Source of the DNA: Candidatus Tidjanibacter gallistercoris
GTDB taxonomy: Bacteria > Bacteroidota > Bacteroidia > Bacteroidales > Rikenellaceae
Reading direction: 5' to 3'
DNA length: 46,588 nucleotides
NCBI GenBank assembly: GCA_019114205.1
Contig: DXFY01000053.1
Location: 1-46,588 of the forward strand
Shown: in pieces, positions 1 to 7,478 of the stretch
Position numbering within the stretch: position 1 is the stretch's first letter
Layout of the letters: the number at the start of each line of letters is the position of its first letter
Made by a program: the position numbers and the translations under genes
The notes under the pieces: model-generated
What the model saw: the letters and a program-made list of their open reading frames with translations, nothing else
What the model was told of the DNA's origin: nothing
The model's database searches: none

Positions 1-103
1 TAAAATACTGATTATGAAAGAATCACTAAAACAACCATCAGCGTCAATAATGATTGCGGTTCATTAAAGAAACGCGCGGCAGCTTTAGTTATTGTGTGCA
101 CTG

Positions 104-133
104 CAAAAATAAGGAAAAAATATTAGATACAAA
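104..133 (-). promoter_or_regulatory. Leftward Bacteroidota-type promoter
   Basis: Read on the minus strand, 111-104 is TATTTTTG, an exact match to the TAnnTTTG -7 box, and it is followed by CAG. A TTTG box lies 18 bp upstream (133-130). It points out of the left edge of the window, so it probably serves a minus-strand gene beyond base 1. The surrounding 1-215 is AT-rich and non-coding. No equally good rightward box is seen for the gene at 216; the nearest is a weak TAAATTTA at 163-170. Confidence 0.5.
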
Positions 134-215
134 TATAATACTCAGAGAATATTTGCTAAAATTAAATTTATGATAACAAAAAGAAGTTTTTGTATACTAT
201 AAAAAGTTCGTTGCT

Positions 216-1253
216 ATGGACATGAAAGATTTCGACCCGGACGGAGTGGGTATCGACAACGGCAATTATTTCGGTTTTCCTTTCAACGAGGACGATGCGC
301 GTCTCGTGCTGCTTTCCGTTCCGTGGGACGTGACGGCCTCTTACGGAGGAGGTGCTGCTTTCGGACCCGACGCCATCATAGAGGCCTCCACGCAGCTCGA
401 CTTTTACGACCCGGTGTCGCCCGGTGCCTGGAAGAAGGGAGTGGCCACCGTGCCCATCGATTATTCCGTGCAGGACCGGAGCGCGCGCCTGCGGCCCGAT
501 GCGAAGAAAATCATGGAGAGCCTTCAGGAGGGCGGCATCATTTTCGAAGACTACCTGATGCCGCGCAGGCTGGAACGCATCAATGCCGCTTCCGCGGAAC
601 TGAACCGGGAGGTGTACGATGCGGCGGCCGCACGCCTCGATGCGGGGCGCATCGTGGGGCTTGTGGGCGGCGACCACAGCACACCGCTGGGGCTCATCAA
701 GGCGGTTTCCGAACGGGAACGCGGCGTGGGCATCCTGCATCTGGACGCGCACTGCGACCTGCGCAGGGCGTACGAAGGATTCGACTACTCGCATGCTTCC
801 ATCATGTACAACGTTCTGCAGGAAGCGCCGGAGATATGTAAAATCGTACAGGTGGGGCAGCGCGATTATTCGGAAGAGGAGTATCGGCTCGCCTCCTCCT
901 CGCCCCGCATCGAGCTGTTCGACGATTTTTCCCTGTGCGGACGCCGGTTCGCGGGCGAACCGTGGAACGCCGTTTGCGACACCATCGTGGCCGCACTGCC
1001 GGAAAAGGTGTATGTGAGTTTCGACATCGACGTGCTCTCGATGGAATACTGCCCTTCCACCGGTACGCCGGTGCCGGGCGGACTTACCTTCAACGAGGCC
1101 GTCTGGCTCGTGGACCGCATCGCGGGCAGCGGCCGGCGCATCGTGGGATTCGACCTGTGCGAGGTGGCGCCTTCGCGCGAGGGTACCGCGGATGCCAACG
1201 TCGGGGCACGGGTGCTGTTCAAGCTCTGCGGAATCGCCCTGAAGACGAATTGA
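216..1253 (+). CDS. Ureohydrolase (agmatinase/arginase family)
   Basis: This 345-residue cytosolic enzyme belongs to the binuclear manganese ureohydrolase family, which hydrolyses guanidino compounds (agmatine to putrescine plus urea in agmatinases). The metal-binding motifs are intact and in the family order: GGDHS near residue 150, DAHCDLR near 175 and SFDIDVL near 270, followed by the STGTPVPGG loop. The N-terminal extension of about 60 residues before the core is longer than in short agmatinases, as in many Bacteroidota homologues. The start at 216 gives MDMKDFD; a second ATG at 222 is equally possible. nhaA follows after 30 bp, so the two may be co-transcribed. The exact substrate (agmatine, guanidinobutyrate, formimidoylglutamate) cannot be fixed from motifs alone; agmatinase is the most likely reading. 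Confidence 0.85.
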   Translation: MDMKDFDPDGVGIDNGNYFGFPFNEDDARLVLLSVPWDVTASYGGGAAFGPDAIIEASTQLDFYDPVSPGAWKKGVATVPIDYSVQDRSARLRPDAKKIMESLQEGGIIFEDYLMPRRLERINAASAELNREVYDAAAARLDAGRIVGLVGGDHSTPLGLIKAVSERERGVGILHLDAHCDLRRAYEGFDYSHASIMYNVLQEAPEICKIVQVGQRDYSEEEYRLASSSPRIELFDDFSLCGRRFAGEPWNAVCDTIVAALPEKVYVSFDIDVLSMEYCPSTGTPVPGGLTFNEAVWLVDRIAGSGRRIVGFDLCEVAPSREGTADANVGARVLFKLCGIALKTN

Positions 1254-1283
1254 CGGTTTCGATAACGGATAAAATACATTGCG

Positions 1284-2672
1284 ATGGGCTTTTCATTCGG
1301 TTACGGTTTCAAACGACGCTCGTATATCTTCTACCGGAAGGGGCGTAACTTTTTCAGCACCCAGTGGGCGGGCGGAGCCGTGCTGCTGTTTTTCGTCGTC
1401 ATCGCCATGCTGCTTGCAAACCTTCCCCTTACGGCGGGATTCTATCATGCGCTTCTCGATGCGCCGGTCGGCATCACGGTCGGCAGTTTCGAGTTCGGGT
1501 TCGACCTGGAACGGTTCGTGAACGACGGCCTGATGATGGTGTTTTTCTTCACCGTGGGGCTCGAAATCAAAAGAGAAGTCGTTTCGGGACATCTTTCCTC
1601 GTTCCGGAAGGCCATCCTGCCGGTGGCGGGCGCACTCGGCGGCATGGTCGTTCCGGCGGCCGTCTATGCGCTGTTCAACCACGGTACGGAATATGCGGCC
1701 GGATGGGGAATACCGATGGCGACCGATATCGCATTCGCCATTGCCATCCTCTCTACCGTTGGAAACCGCGTGCCGGTTTCATTGAAAGTGTTCCTGACCG
1801 CCCTCGCCGTGGTGGACGACCTGGGGGCCATCGTCGTGATTGCCGTTTTCTACGGAGCATCCGTACAGTTCGACCTGTTGCTGGCCGCTGCCGTGTTCCT
1901 TTTCCTTGCATGGATACTGAACAGACTGAAGATAAATTCGTTTCTTCCTTACGTGCTCATCAGCGTGGCGCTCTGGTTCCTGTTTTACCATTCGGGCGTG
2001 CACGCCACCATCGCAGGCGTACTGTTGGCCATGTTCATCCCTTCGCAGCCCAAGTACAACAAGAAATATTTCCTGAACAAGGTACGGTTTTTCATGGACG
2101 ATTTCGTCAGCAAGGACCGGGGAGAGGATGTGCCCGTCACCGAGAACGAGGCACAGATGCGCGACCTGCACAGGATAGAGCTTATCGCCGCCGATTCGGC
2201 CAGTCTGTCGCAACGGTTCGACCACCTGCTGTCGCCCTGGGTAAACTACCTGATTCTGCCGCTGTTCGCACTTATCAACGCGGGGGTACCGCTGACCTCC
2301 GCGGCCGACCTCGACGTATTCGGCACCACGCAGGGAATGGGGATAGTGCTCGGTCTGTGGCTCGGAAAGCCGCTGGGCATTACGCTGATGAGTCTGCTCT
2401 TCGTCAAGACCGGGCTCGCGACGATGCCCGCAGGGACGACATGGAAGATGTTCGCGGCCGTCGCCTGTCTGGGGGGTATCGGCTTCACCATGTCCATTTT
2501 CATAGATACGCTCGCATTCGCATCCCAGCCGCACTTCGTTTCTACCGGAAAGATAGCGGTGCTCGCCGCATCCGTGGCGGCATCGGTTACCGGTCTGGTC
2601 GCGGTACGGGCCGCGCATCGGGCCGGGGGAGATGCGGATGCCGAAGCGGGGGATGCACTCCCGGAACGATAA
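1284..2672 (+). CDS. nhaA: Na+/H+ antiporter NhaA
   Basis: This inner-membrane antiporter exports Na+ in exchange for H+ for pH and salt homeostasis. It has about twelve hydrophobic segments. The family signatures are visible: the ATDIAFAIA segment near residue 150 and the paired aspartates in TALAVVDDLGAI near residue 175, which match the Na+-binding Asp pair of the E. coli protein. It is 462 residues against about 390 in E. coli. The extra length is mainly a charged cytoplasmic insert around residues 255-310 (rich in K, D and E) and a polar tail. The start at 1284 (MGFSFGYG) lies 30 bp after the ureohydrolase stop. No clear terminator follows; a new promoter box for the next gene is at 2711. 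Confidence 0.95.
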   Translation: MGFSFGYGFKRRSYIFYRKGRNFFSTQWAGGAVLLFFVVIAMLLANLPLTAGFYHALLDAPVGITVGSFEFGFDLERFVNDGLMMVFFFTVGLEIKREVVSGHLSSFRKAILPVAGALGGMVVPAAVYALFNHGTEYAAGWGIPMATDIAFAIAILSTVGNRVPVSLKVFLTALAVVDDLGAIVVIAVFYGASVQFDLLLAAAVFLFLAWILNRLKINSFLPYVLISVALWFLFYHSGVHATIAGVLLAMFIPSQPKYNKKYFLNKVRFFMDDFVSKDRGEDVPVTENEAQMRDLHRIELIAADSASLSQRFDHLLSPWVNYLILPLFALINAGVPLTSAADLDVFGTTQGMGIVLGLWLGKPLGITLMSLLFVKTGLATMPAGTTWKMFAAVACLGGIGFTMSIFIDTLAFASQPHFVSTGKIAVLAASVAASVTGLVAVRAAHRAGGDADAEAGDALPER

Positions 2673-2710
2673 ATTTTGAAACCGTACCGCTTTTTTTACG
2701 CAAAAATCAT

Positions 2711-2718
2711 TAAGTTTG
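2711..2718 (+). promoter_or_regulatory. -7 promoter box for the isomerase pair
   Basis: TAAGTTTG matches TAnnTTTG exactly and lies 66 bp before the FKBP lipoprotein start. The upstream -33 region is only T-rich, with no clear TTG at the usual spacing. Confidence 0.5.
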
Positions 2719-2784
2719 CATTTTGCAGGTGTAATCCGAACTTACGGTAACTTCAGAACTTAACTATAAAAAACAGACACAAAG

Positions 2785-3570
2785 ATGAAAAGATTACTAA
2801 TCGTTCTTTCGGTCTTCGCACTGGGCCTTACGGCCTGCGACTCGAAGACCGCAGCAACGGGCAAAGACGGTGCCCAGGCATCCGCGGACGGCGAAAGTCC
2901 GAGGAAAACGGGCATGAAACTGAAAAACGCATCCGATTCGATTTCCTATGCGATAGGAGCCGATTACGGACGTTATCTCAAGAATGCCAAGGAAACCATG
3001 GGCGGCGACCTGAACGACAAGGTCGTGCTGAAGGCCATTCGCGAAGCCATGGAGGACAGGAGTACGCTGACCCAGCAGGAAGGTTTCGCATTCATGCAGG
3101 AATATTTCACCGTGATTGTACCCGAACGGAACCGCAAGGCGGGCGAGGAATATTTAGCGAAAGTGGCCGAACAGCCCAATGTACAGAAAACCGAAAGCGG
3201 TCTGCTGTATGAAATCCTCGTTCCCGGCAGCGACAAGAAGGCTACCAGCCTCAAGGACGAGGTGCGCGTGAAATACCGCGGCTACCTCAAGGACGGCCGC
3301 GACTTCGACAACAACTACGAGAAACCCGATACGGCCCGTTTCGCACTCAACCGTGTAGTAAAGGGCTGGGGCGAGGGATTGCAGCTCGTGGGCGAGGGCG
3401 GTAAAATCAAGCTCTACATTCCTTCCGAACTGGGTTACGGCATGATGGGCCGTCGCGGAACCATCATCGGCCCGAACGAGCCCCTCGTATTCGAAGTCGA
3501 TGTAATCGAAGTGATTCCCGCCGAACCGGCCGAACCGGAGACGGATGCAACCGCTTCTGCGAAAAAGTAA
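2785..3570 (+). CDS. FKBP-type peptidyl-prolyl isomerase lipoprotein
   Basis: This envelope-anchored peptidyl-prolyl cis-trans isomerase is expected to assist folding of exported proteins. Residues 1-18 form a lipoprotein signal with lipobox LTAC and acylated Cys18. A linker follows, then an FkpA-type N-terminal helical domain (about 45-130) and a C-terminal FKBP domain (about 140-245). The FKBP signature is clear in [32 protein letters not shown] and the [15 protein letters not shown] strand. The tail is rich in A, E, P and K. The gene is followed after 4 bp by a cyclophilin lipoprotein, so two unrelated isomerase folds are co-transcribed. A -7 box at 2711-2718 gives a leader of about 60 nt. 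Confidence 0.9.
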   Translation: MKRLLIVLSVFALGLTACDSKTAATGKDGAQASADGESPRKTGMKLKNASDSISYAIGADYGRYLKNAKETMGGDLNDKVVLKAIREAMEDRSTLTQQEGFAFMQEYFTVIVPERNRKAGEEYLAKVAEQPNVQKTESGLLYEILVPGSDKKATSLKDEVRVKYRGYLKDGRDFDNNYEKPDTARFALNRVVKGWGEGLQLVGEGGKIKLYIPSELGYGMMGRRGTIIGPNEPLVFEVDVIEVIPAEPAEPETDATASAKK

Positions 3571-3574
3571 CCGA

Positions 3575-4186
3575 ATGTTTTTCGGAAGATTGACATATGC
3601 AGTCTGTGCGGCGGCCGTCGGTGCTGCCGCACTTTCTCTTTCCGCCTGCCGGTCGTGTACGCCTCAGGAGCGGGGAGCGGATACTGCGAAGGCGCAGGCC
3701 GCGGCTGCGGAAGCGGACAGTAACGGAAACAAGGACGAGGAGACGATTATGACATACGCTGTTATCAGTACGGAGAAGGGCGACATGAAAGCCGAACTCT
3801 ACACAAGGGAGACGCCAGGAACGGCTCAGAATTTCATCAAGCTGGCCGAGAGCGGATTTTACGACGGGCTCACGTTCCACCGCGTGATACCGGGATTCGT
3901 CATACAGGGCGGATGTCCGGTGGGCGACGGCACGGGAGGGCCCGGTTATACCATCAAGTGCGAAACCGATGCACCGCGGCAGTACCACGACCGAGGCGTG
4001 TTATCCATGGCGCACCGCGGTAGAGATACGGGCGGTTCGCAGTTCTTCATCTGCTGCAACCGGGAGAACACGCAACACCTCGACGGGGTACATACGTGTT
4101 TCGGCAAAGTGGTCGAAGGACTCGATGTTATCGATGCAATCCGTCCGGGCGACCGGATTGTGTCCGTGCGTATCGTGGAGGAGTAA
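3575..4186 (+). CDS. Cyclophilin-type peptidyl-prolyl isomerase lipoprotein
   Basis: This is a 203-residue exported cyclophilin. The ATG at 3575 is preferred over the in-frame ATG at 3545, because it gives a clean lipoprotein signal (hydrophobic core, then SLSAC with Cys25) and starts 4 bp after the FKBP stop instead of overlapping it. A low-complexity Ala/Glu linker runs to about residue 55. The cyclophilin core then shows the conserved [13 protein letters not shown] motif, the SMAHRG segment and GSQFFICC, close to the short bacterial PpiB type. It probably works with the FKBP lipoprotein just upstream in periplasmic folding. A strong terminator closes the unit 25 bp after the stop. Confidence 0.9.
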   Translation: MFFGRLTYAVCAAAVGAAALSLSACRSCTPQERGADTAKAQAAAAEADSNGNKDEETIMTYAVISTEKGDMKAELYTRETPGTAQNFIKLAESGFYDGLTFHRVIPGFVIQGGCPVGDGTGGPGYTIKCETDAPRQYHDRGVLSMAHRGRDTGGSQFFICCNRENTQHLDGVHTCFGKVVEGLDVIDAIRPGDRIVSVRIVEE

Positions 4187-4211
4187 GGTCGTCGTATGCA
4201 CAGCGCAGGCT

Positions 4212-4249
4212 GTCCGCCGTCCGGTTACGGACGGCGGACTTTCGTTTTT
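4212..4249 (+). terminator. Rho-independent terminator
   Basis: A perfect 12-bp GC-rich stem (4212-4223 with 4228-4239) with a GTTA loop is followed by a T-rich tract (TTTCGTTTTT). It terminates the isomerase pair. Confidence 0.9.
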
Positions 4250-4403
4250 CCGGTACGCAAGGTCCCCGGCGGGGTATAGTGCCGGATAGGTTTCGTCTTC
4301 CGGGGCCGTCCGTCTTCGGTCTGTGCGGAGCTTTGTATGCGTGCCGTTTCGGTAGGCTGTTCCGGATGACGGGGCATGCGTATCATGATGGGGATGTGCG
4401 ATT

Positions 4404-4838
4404 GGAGGGAAAGGTTTTGTCCGGAGGGGCATCCTGCACCGGGTTCGGGACTTCGGAATCCCCCGATTGTTCCAGTCGCCCGTTCCGGTGTGCCGGATGT
4501 ACGACGGCCCATGTTCTCTTTTCGAGGGGGCTGAAATGCCGGCTGCCGTCTCTTGCGGCGCGAAGCACGGCACCCGCACATCGTGCCGTGACGGGAGCCC
4601 CCCACGGGCGGGGAAGTGCGACGGGGGAAAGGCTTTGTCCGGAGGGGACATTCTGCACCGGGTTCGGGATTTCGAAATCCTCTAAGTTGTTCCAGTCGCC
4701 CGTTCCGGTGCGCCGGATGTACGGTGGCCCGTGTTCGTTTTTCGAGGGGGCCGAAACGCTGGCTGCCGTCTCTTGTGGCGCGAAGCACGGCGTCCGCACA
4801 TCGTGCCGTGACGGAAGCCCCTCACAGGCGGGCTGTCG
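4404..4838. repeat. Tandem 218-bp imperfect direct repeat, non-coding
   Basis: Two adjacent copies (about 4404-4620 and 4622-4838) align with an offset of 218-220 bp, most positions identical. Shared blocks include TTTGTCCGGAGGGG, GTTCCAGTCGCCCGTTCCGG, CGAAGCACGGC and CACATCGTGCCGTGACGG. The second copy contains a perfect 14-bp palindrome at 4668-4681. Both strands have open frames through the repeat, but none keeps one frame across both copies and substitutions are not concentrated at third positions, so it looks non-coding. The rest of 4250-4888 shows no gene. Confidence 0.8.
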
Positions 4839-4888
4839 CGTTCCGGTCGGCGCGGTATCTTCGTACCGGAATAATTCGTATCTTGCGG

Positions 4889-4896
4889 TAAATTTG
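4889..4896 (+). promoter_or_regulatory. -7 box directly upstream of the DUF3127 gene
   Basis: TAAATTTG matches TAnnTTTG exactly. It ends 8 bp before the ATG at 4905, so transcription would begin only a few bases before the start codon (near-leaderless mRNA). The -33 region is weak. Confidence 0.55.
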
Positions 4897-4904
4897 CGAC
4901 ACGT

Positions 4905-5264
4905 ATGGAATTTGAAGGAACGGTTTATAAAGTGCTGCCGTTGGTGAAAGGTACGAGCCAGCGCGGCGAATGGATGAAGCAGGAGGTAGTCTTCGAACTG
5001 CCGGGCGAATTCAACAGGAAAATTTGCGTGGGCTTCTGGGGCGACAAGGCGCACGATGCCGGTGCGCTCCGCGAGGGCGACAGGGTCTCCGTTTCGATAA
5101 ATGTCGAATCGCGCGAGTATAACGGACGGTGGTTTACCGAAGCACGCGGATGGAAAATGACGCGGGCGGCCGTACAGCCTCCGGTTCCCGGTCCCGACAT
5201 GCCGCCTTTCGCGGAGGAGGAACGGACCTATGCCGGCGAGCCGGCCGACGACCTGCCGTTCTGA
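4905..5264 (+). CDS. DUF3127 protein with SSB-like acidic tail
   Basis: This 119-residue cytosolic protein resembles the DUF3127 family of Bacteroidota. The core (residues 1-85) is a predicted small OB-like beta barrel: it begins MEFEGTVYKVLPL, then EWMKQEVVFELPG, a conserved FWGDKA turn, and GDRVSVSINVESREYNGRWFTE. A proline-rich disordered linker follows. The protein ends in DDLPF, closely resembling the DDIPF tip by which bacterial single-stranded DNA-binding proteins recruit repair and replication partners. That makes a DNA-metabolism role attractive, but it is inference. The start is fixed by the conserved family N-terminus. The gene stands alone behind its own -7 box and is followed 92 bp later by a 57-residue gene. 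Confidence 0.8.
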   Translation: MEFEGTVYKVLPLVKGTSQRGEWMKQEVVFELPGEFNRKICVGFWGDKAHDAGALREGDRVSVSINVESREYNGRWFTEARGWKMTRAAVQPPVPGPDMPPFAEEERTYAGEPADDLPF

Positions 5265-5356
5265 CCTGCCGGCCGGAACGACCCCGGACTATCGTTTTCC
5301 GGGGCGGAGGTATGCTGTGGTATTCTTTTTGTTCCGTCTGCGTATAAATTCCGGAT

Positions 5357-5530
5357 ATGAGTACGAGAGCGGAACTTGAAAAGGATGTGCGCGCAGCCGG
5401 GGAACGTCTCGACCGTGCGCCGGCGGATACTCCGCCGGAAGTGCTGCAGGAGTGGAGAAAGGAGTACGATGAACTCGTTTTCCAGCTCGATAATCTTTAC
5501 GACGACCAGGTGAACGAATTCACCGACTGA
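5357..5530 (+). CDS. Small acidic helical protein, unknown function
   Basis: An ATG-TGA frame of 57 residues begins MSTRAELEKD and ends QVNEFTD. It is highly charged, with a predicted helical hairpin: residues 3-17, then a PADTPPE turn, then residues 27-50 (WRKEYDELVFQLDN). There is no signal peptide or membrane segment. Support for it being real comes from its balanced helix-forming composition, its position in the same direction as the DUF3127 gene, and a terminator 20 bp after its stop. No family is recognised. Confidence 0.6.
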   Translation: MSTRAELEKDVRAAGERLDRAPADTPPEVLQEWRKEYDELVFQLDNLYDDQVNEFTD

Positions 5531-5550
5531 TGTCGCCGCGGAACGATTGC

Positions 5551-5590
5551 CGCAGGGGGGGGGATGCACATTGCATCTCCCCTGCGTTTT
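5551..5590 (+). terminator. Rho-independent terminator
   Basis: A long hairpin has outer arms CGCAGGGG (5551-5558) and CCCCTGCG (5579-5586) and an inner GATGCA/TGCATC stem with a CAT loop, followed by TTTT. It closes the DUF3127 and small-protein unit. Confidence 0.8.
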
Positions 5591-5716
5591 CGGTGCCTTT
5601 GCCGGCAGCATATCCATGCCTCCCACTTCATCGGCGCCGTGTTTTTGCGGCCGCGTGCGGTGCGGGTTGTGCATCTCCTTCCTGCTTCCGCAGCTTGGCA
5701 GAACGTTCGGGCCCGG

Positions 5717-6988
5717 TTATTTCCCGGCGGGCAGGTCGCCTGCCGTCCTGCTTCCGCGGAGCGCATAGAAGAGCAGGTAGGCGAAGCTGGCGGCCACGAG
5801 GAGATAGCTGAAGGGATAGGAAGTCCGGTCGGCTATCCACGCCTGTACGGCCGGCATGATGCCGCCTCCGCAGACCATCGTCATGAAGATGCCCGATGCG
5901 GTTGCCGTATAGATGCCCAGCCCGGAGGTGGCGAGGCTGAAGATGGCGCCCCACATCACGGAAGTTGCCGCCCCGCAGAGTATCAGAAACAACAGGCTGA
6001 GGCGTACCGGCTCCGCTCCGAACGTGAGGTCGGAACGGAACACGGGAAGGGGAACGGTCGTCGGTACGTGTTGCAGGCCGATGAAAAGTCCGATGAAGAG
6101 CAGTCCGAGTGCGGCTGCGAAAACGAGCATGGCCCTGCCCGATACACGGCCTCCCACGGCTCCGCCGATGAGCCTTCCGAAGAGCATCAGCAGCCAGTAG
6201 GTGCCCACAACGGTGCCCGCTGCGGAAGCCTCCATGTCCAGCGCGTCGGTCATGTAGAGGTTGGCGATGTTGGGGATGCCGACTTCGATGCCCACGTAGA
6301 GGAAGATGGCCGCCACGCCCAGCGAGAAGTGGCGGAACCGCAGCGGATTGTACATCTTCGTCCGTTTCCCGTCCGTCGCCTTCAGGTACGGTTCGGGGAT
6401 GTCGGTAAAGAACAGGACGACGAATGCGAGCACGAAAATGCCCATAGCGAGGTAGAGCGCCGGATTCGCATCGGCTATCGACCGGGCCGAGGCTTCGTTT
6501 CCCATCAGGTAGCCGACGAGAATGGGGGTCAGGGTGGCTCCGAGCGAATTGAACGTCGTGCCGAACTGGATGAGCTGGTTTCCCTTTTTTTCGTTCGCAC
6601 CGAGCGATTGCAGCATGGGGTTCACCACGGTGTTCAGCATGCACATCGAAAAACCCGATACGAATGCGCCGGCGAGGTATGCGGCGTAGCTTCCCGTCCG
6701 CCCGGCCGCCCACATGACGCATACGCCCGCCAAACCTACCGCAACGGCGGTAAGGGCCGTTTTCCGGTATCCGATGCGCTGGAGCATCAGCCCGGCCGGG
6801 ATGCCCATGAAGGCGTAGGCGATAAAATTGGCCAGATTGCCGAGCTGCGACTGGAGGTTCGAGGCGGAGAACTGCGACTTGATGATGACGCCCATCGGGT
6901 TTTGCAGTCCCGTGACGAATGCGATGATGAAGAACAGGGCGAACATCATGGCAATGGGCAGCGCGCGGTTGTTTTTGGTTTTCGTCAT
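5717..6988 (-). CDS. MFS permease, FucP-type sugar transporter
   Basis: This 423-residue inner-membrane permease of the major facilitator superfamily has about twelve hydrophobic segments. It resembles the FucP/glucose-galactose:H+ symporter branch: an early GLQNPMG segment, ASNLQSQLGNLANFIAYAFMGIP in the first helices, then the NTVVNPMLQSLG and GTTFNSLGATL segments characteristic of this branch. It probably imports a monosaccharide by proton symport; the sugar cannot be told. It is monocistronic and divergent from the capsule-type dehydratase gene at 7479, with a 490-bp region between. No exact minus-strand -7 box is seen upstream; the closest is TATATTTC at 7103-7096. Confidence 0.85.
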   Translation of the reverse strand: MTKTKNNRALPIAMMFALFFIIAFVTGLQNPMGVIIKSQFSASNLQSQLGNLANFIAYAFMGIPAGLMLQRIGYRKTALTAVAVGLAGVCVMWAAGRTGSYAAYLAGAFVSGFSMCMLNTVVNPMLQSLGANEKKGNQLIQFGTTFNSLGATLTPILVGYLMGNEASARSIADANPALYLAMGIFVLAFVVLFFTDIPEPYLKATDGKRTKMYNPLRFRHFSLGVAAIFLYVGIEVGIPNIANLYMTDALDMEASAAGTVVGTYWLLMLFGRLIGGAVGGRVSGRAMLVFAAALGLLFIGLFIGLQHVPTTVPLPVFRSDLTFGAEPVRLSLLFLILCGAATSVMWGAIFSLATSGLGIYTATASGIFMTMVCGGGIMPAVQAWIADRTSYPFSYLLVAASFAYLLFYALRGSRTAGDLPAGK

Positions 6989-7187
6989 AAGCGATGCGTT
7001 TTTGAAATCCGGTCAGCATGTCTGGCGGGTCCGTTCCTTCCCTGGAAATGTCCTGCAGCGGAAGAACGCTCTTCCGTTTCCAGCTGTCCGCGGAAGAAAT
7101 ATACGGAAAAACCGGCACATATTTTATGCCGCAACGACCGGTTTGCAGGATTATTTCATTGCCGGAACCGCCGTCCCGTTGCGCCGG

Positions 7188-7219
7188 TTGAAATTGTCGT
7201 GGATATTGTGCTAACTTTG
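7188..7219 (+). promoter_or_regulatory. Distal promoter upstream of the dehydratase gene
   Basis: TTG (7188-7190), 21 bp, then TAACTTTG (7212-7219), an exact -7 box. It would give a leader of about 250 nt for the gene at 7479, running through the inverted repeat at 7290-7322. Confidence 0.55.
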
Positions 7220-7289
7220 TTTGCGGCATTCGCACACCGGCAGCGGCATTGCGGTATTTCGTCGGTGTCTCCGGTTCCGTTTCTGAGGC

Positions 7290-7322
7290 TATAATTATAA
7301 ATATAATAAATTTATAATTATA
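7290..7322. repeat. A/T-only perfect inverted repeat
   Basis: The arms TATAATTATAAAT (7290-7302) and ATTTATAATTATA (7310-7322) are perfectly complementary over 13 bp, with a 7-nt spacer. The repeat covers the expected -33 region of the promoter at 7338 and so could be an operator or a bending site. In an otherwise GC-rich chromosome a 33-bp A/T-only block is unusual. Confidence 0.7.
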
Positions 7323-7337
7323 AAAGTCGGATATTTG

Positions 7338-7345
7338 TATCTTTG
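7338..7345 (+). promoter_or_regulatory. Proximal -7 box upstream of the dehydratase gene
   Basis: TATCTTTG is an exact -7 box. The -33 position falls in the right arm of the A/T inverted repeat. A 16-codon frame (7377-7427, MSRKGNDK...) lies in the resulting leader and could be a leader peptide, though nothing else supports it. Confidence 0.5.
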
Positions 7346-7478
7346 TAGGTCGAATCCTCCCTCGTAAAAACAAGAAATGTCGCGCAAAGGAAACGATAAG
7401 GTCGATAAATCCCGCGGCAACGGATAAAAGGTACGGTTATTGATTGTTGCAATCGGCAACTTTTAAGAATACCGGATT

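Noticed and set aside
4404-4838. Possible short protein encoded by the 218-bp repeat on the minus strand
   Set aside because: A similar peptide (PSRHDVR...GTGDWNN) is readable in both copies but in different frames, and replacements exceed what coding constraint would allow.
5564-7294. Plus-strand open frame of 576 codons opposite the MFS permease
   Set aside because: It begins inside a terminator hairpin and lacks any hydrophobic or domain pattern; the minus strand is a clear MFS permease.
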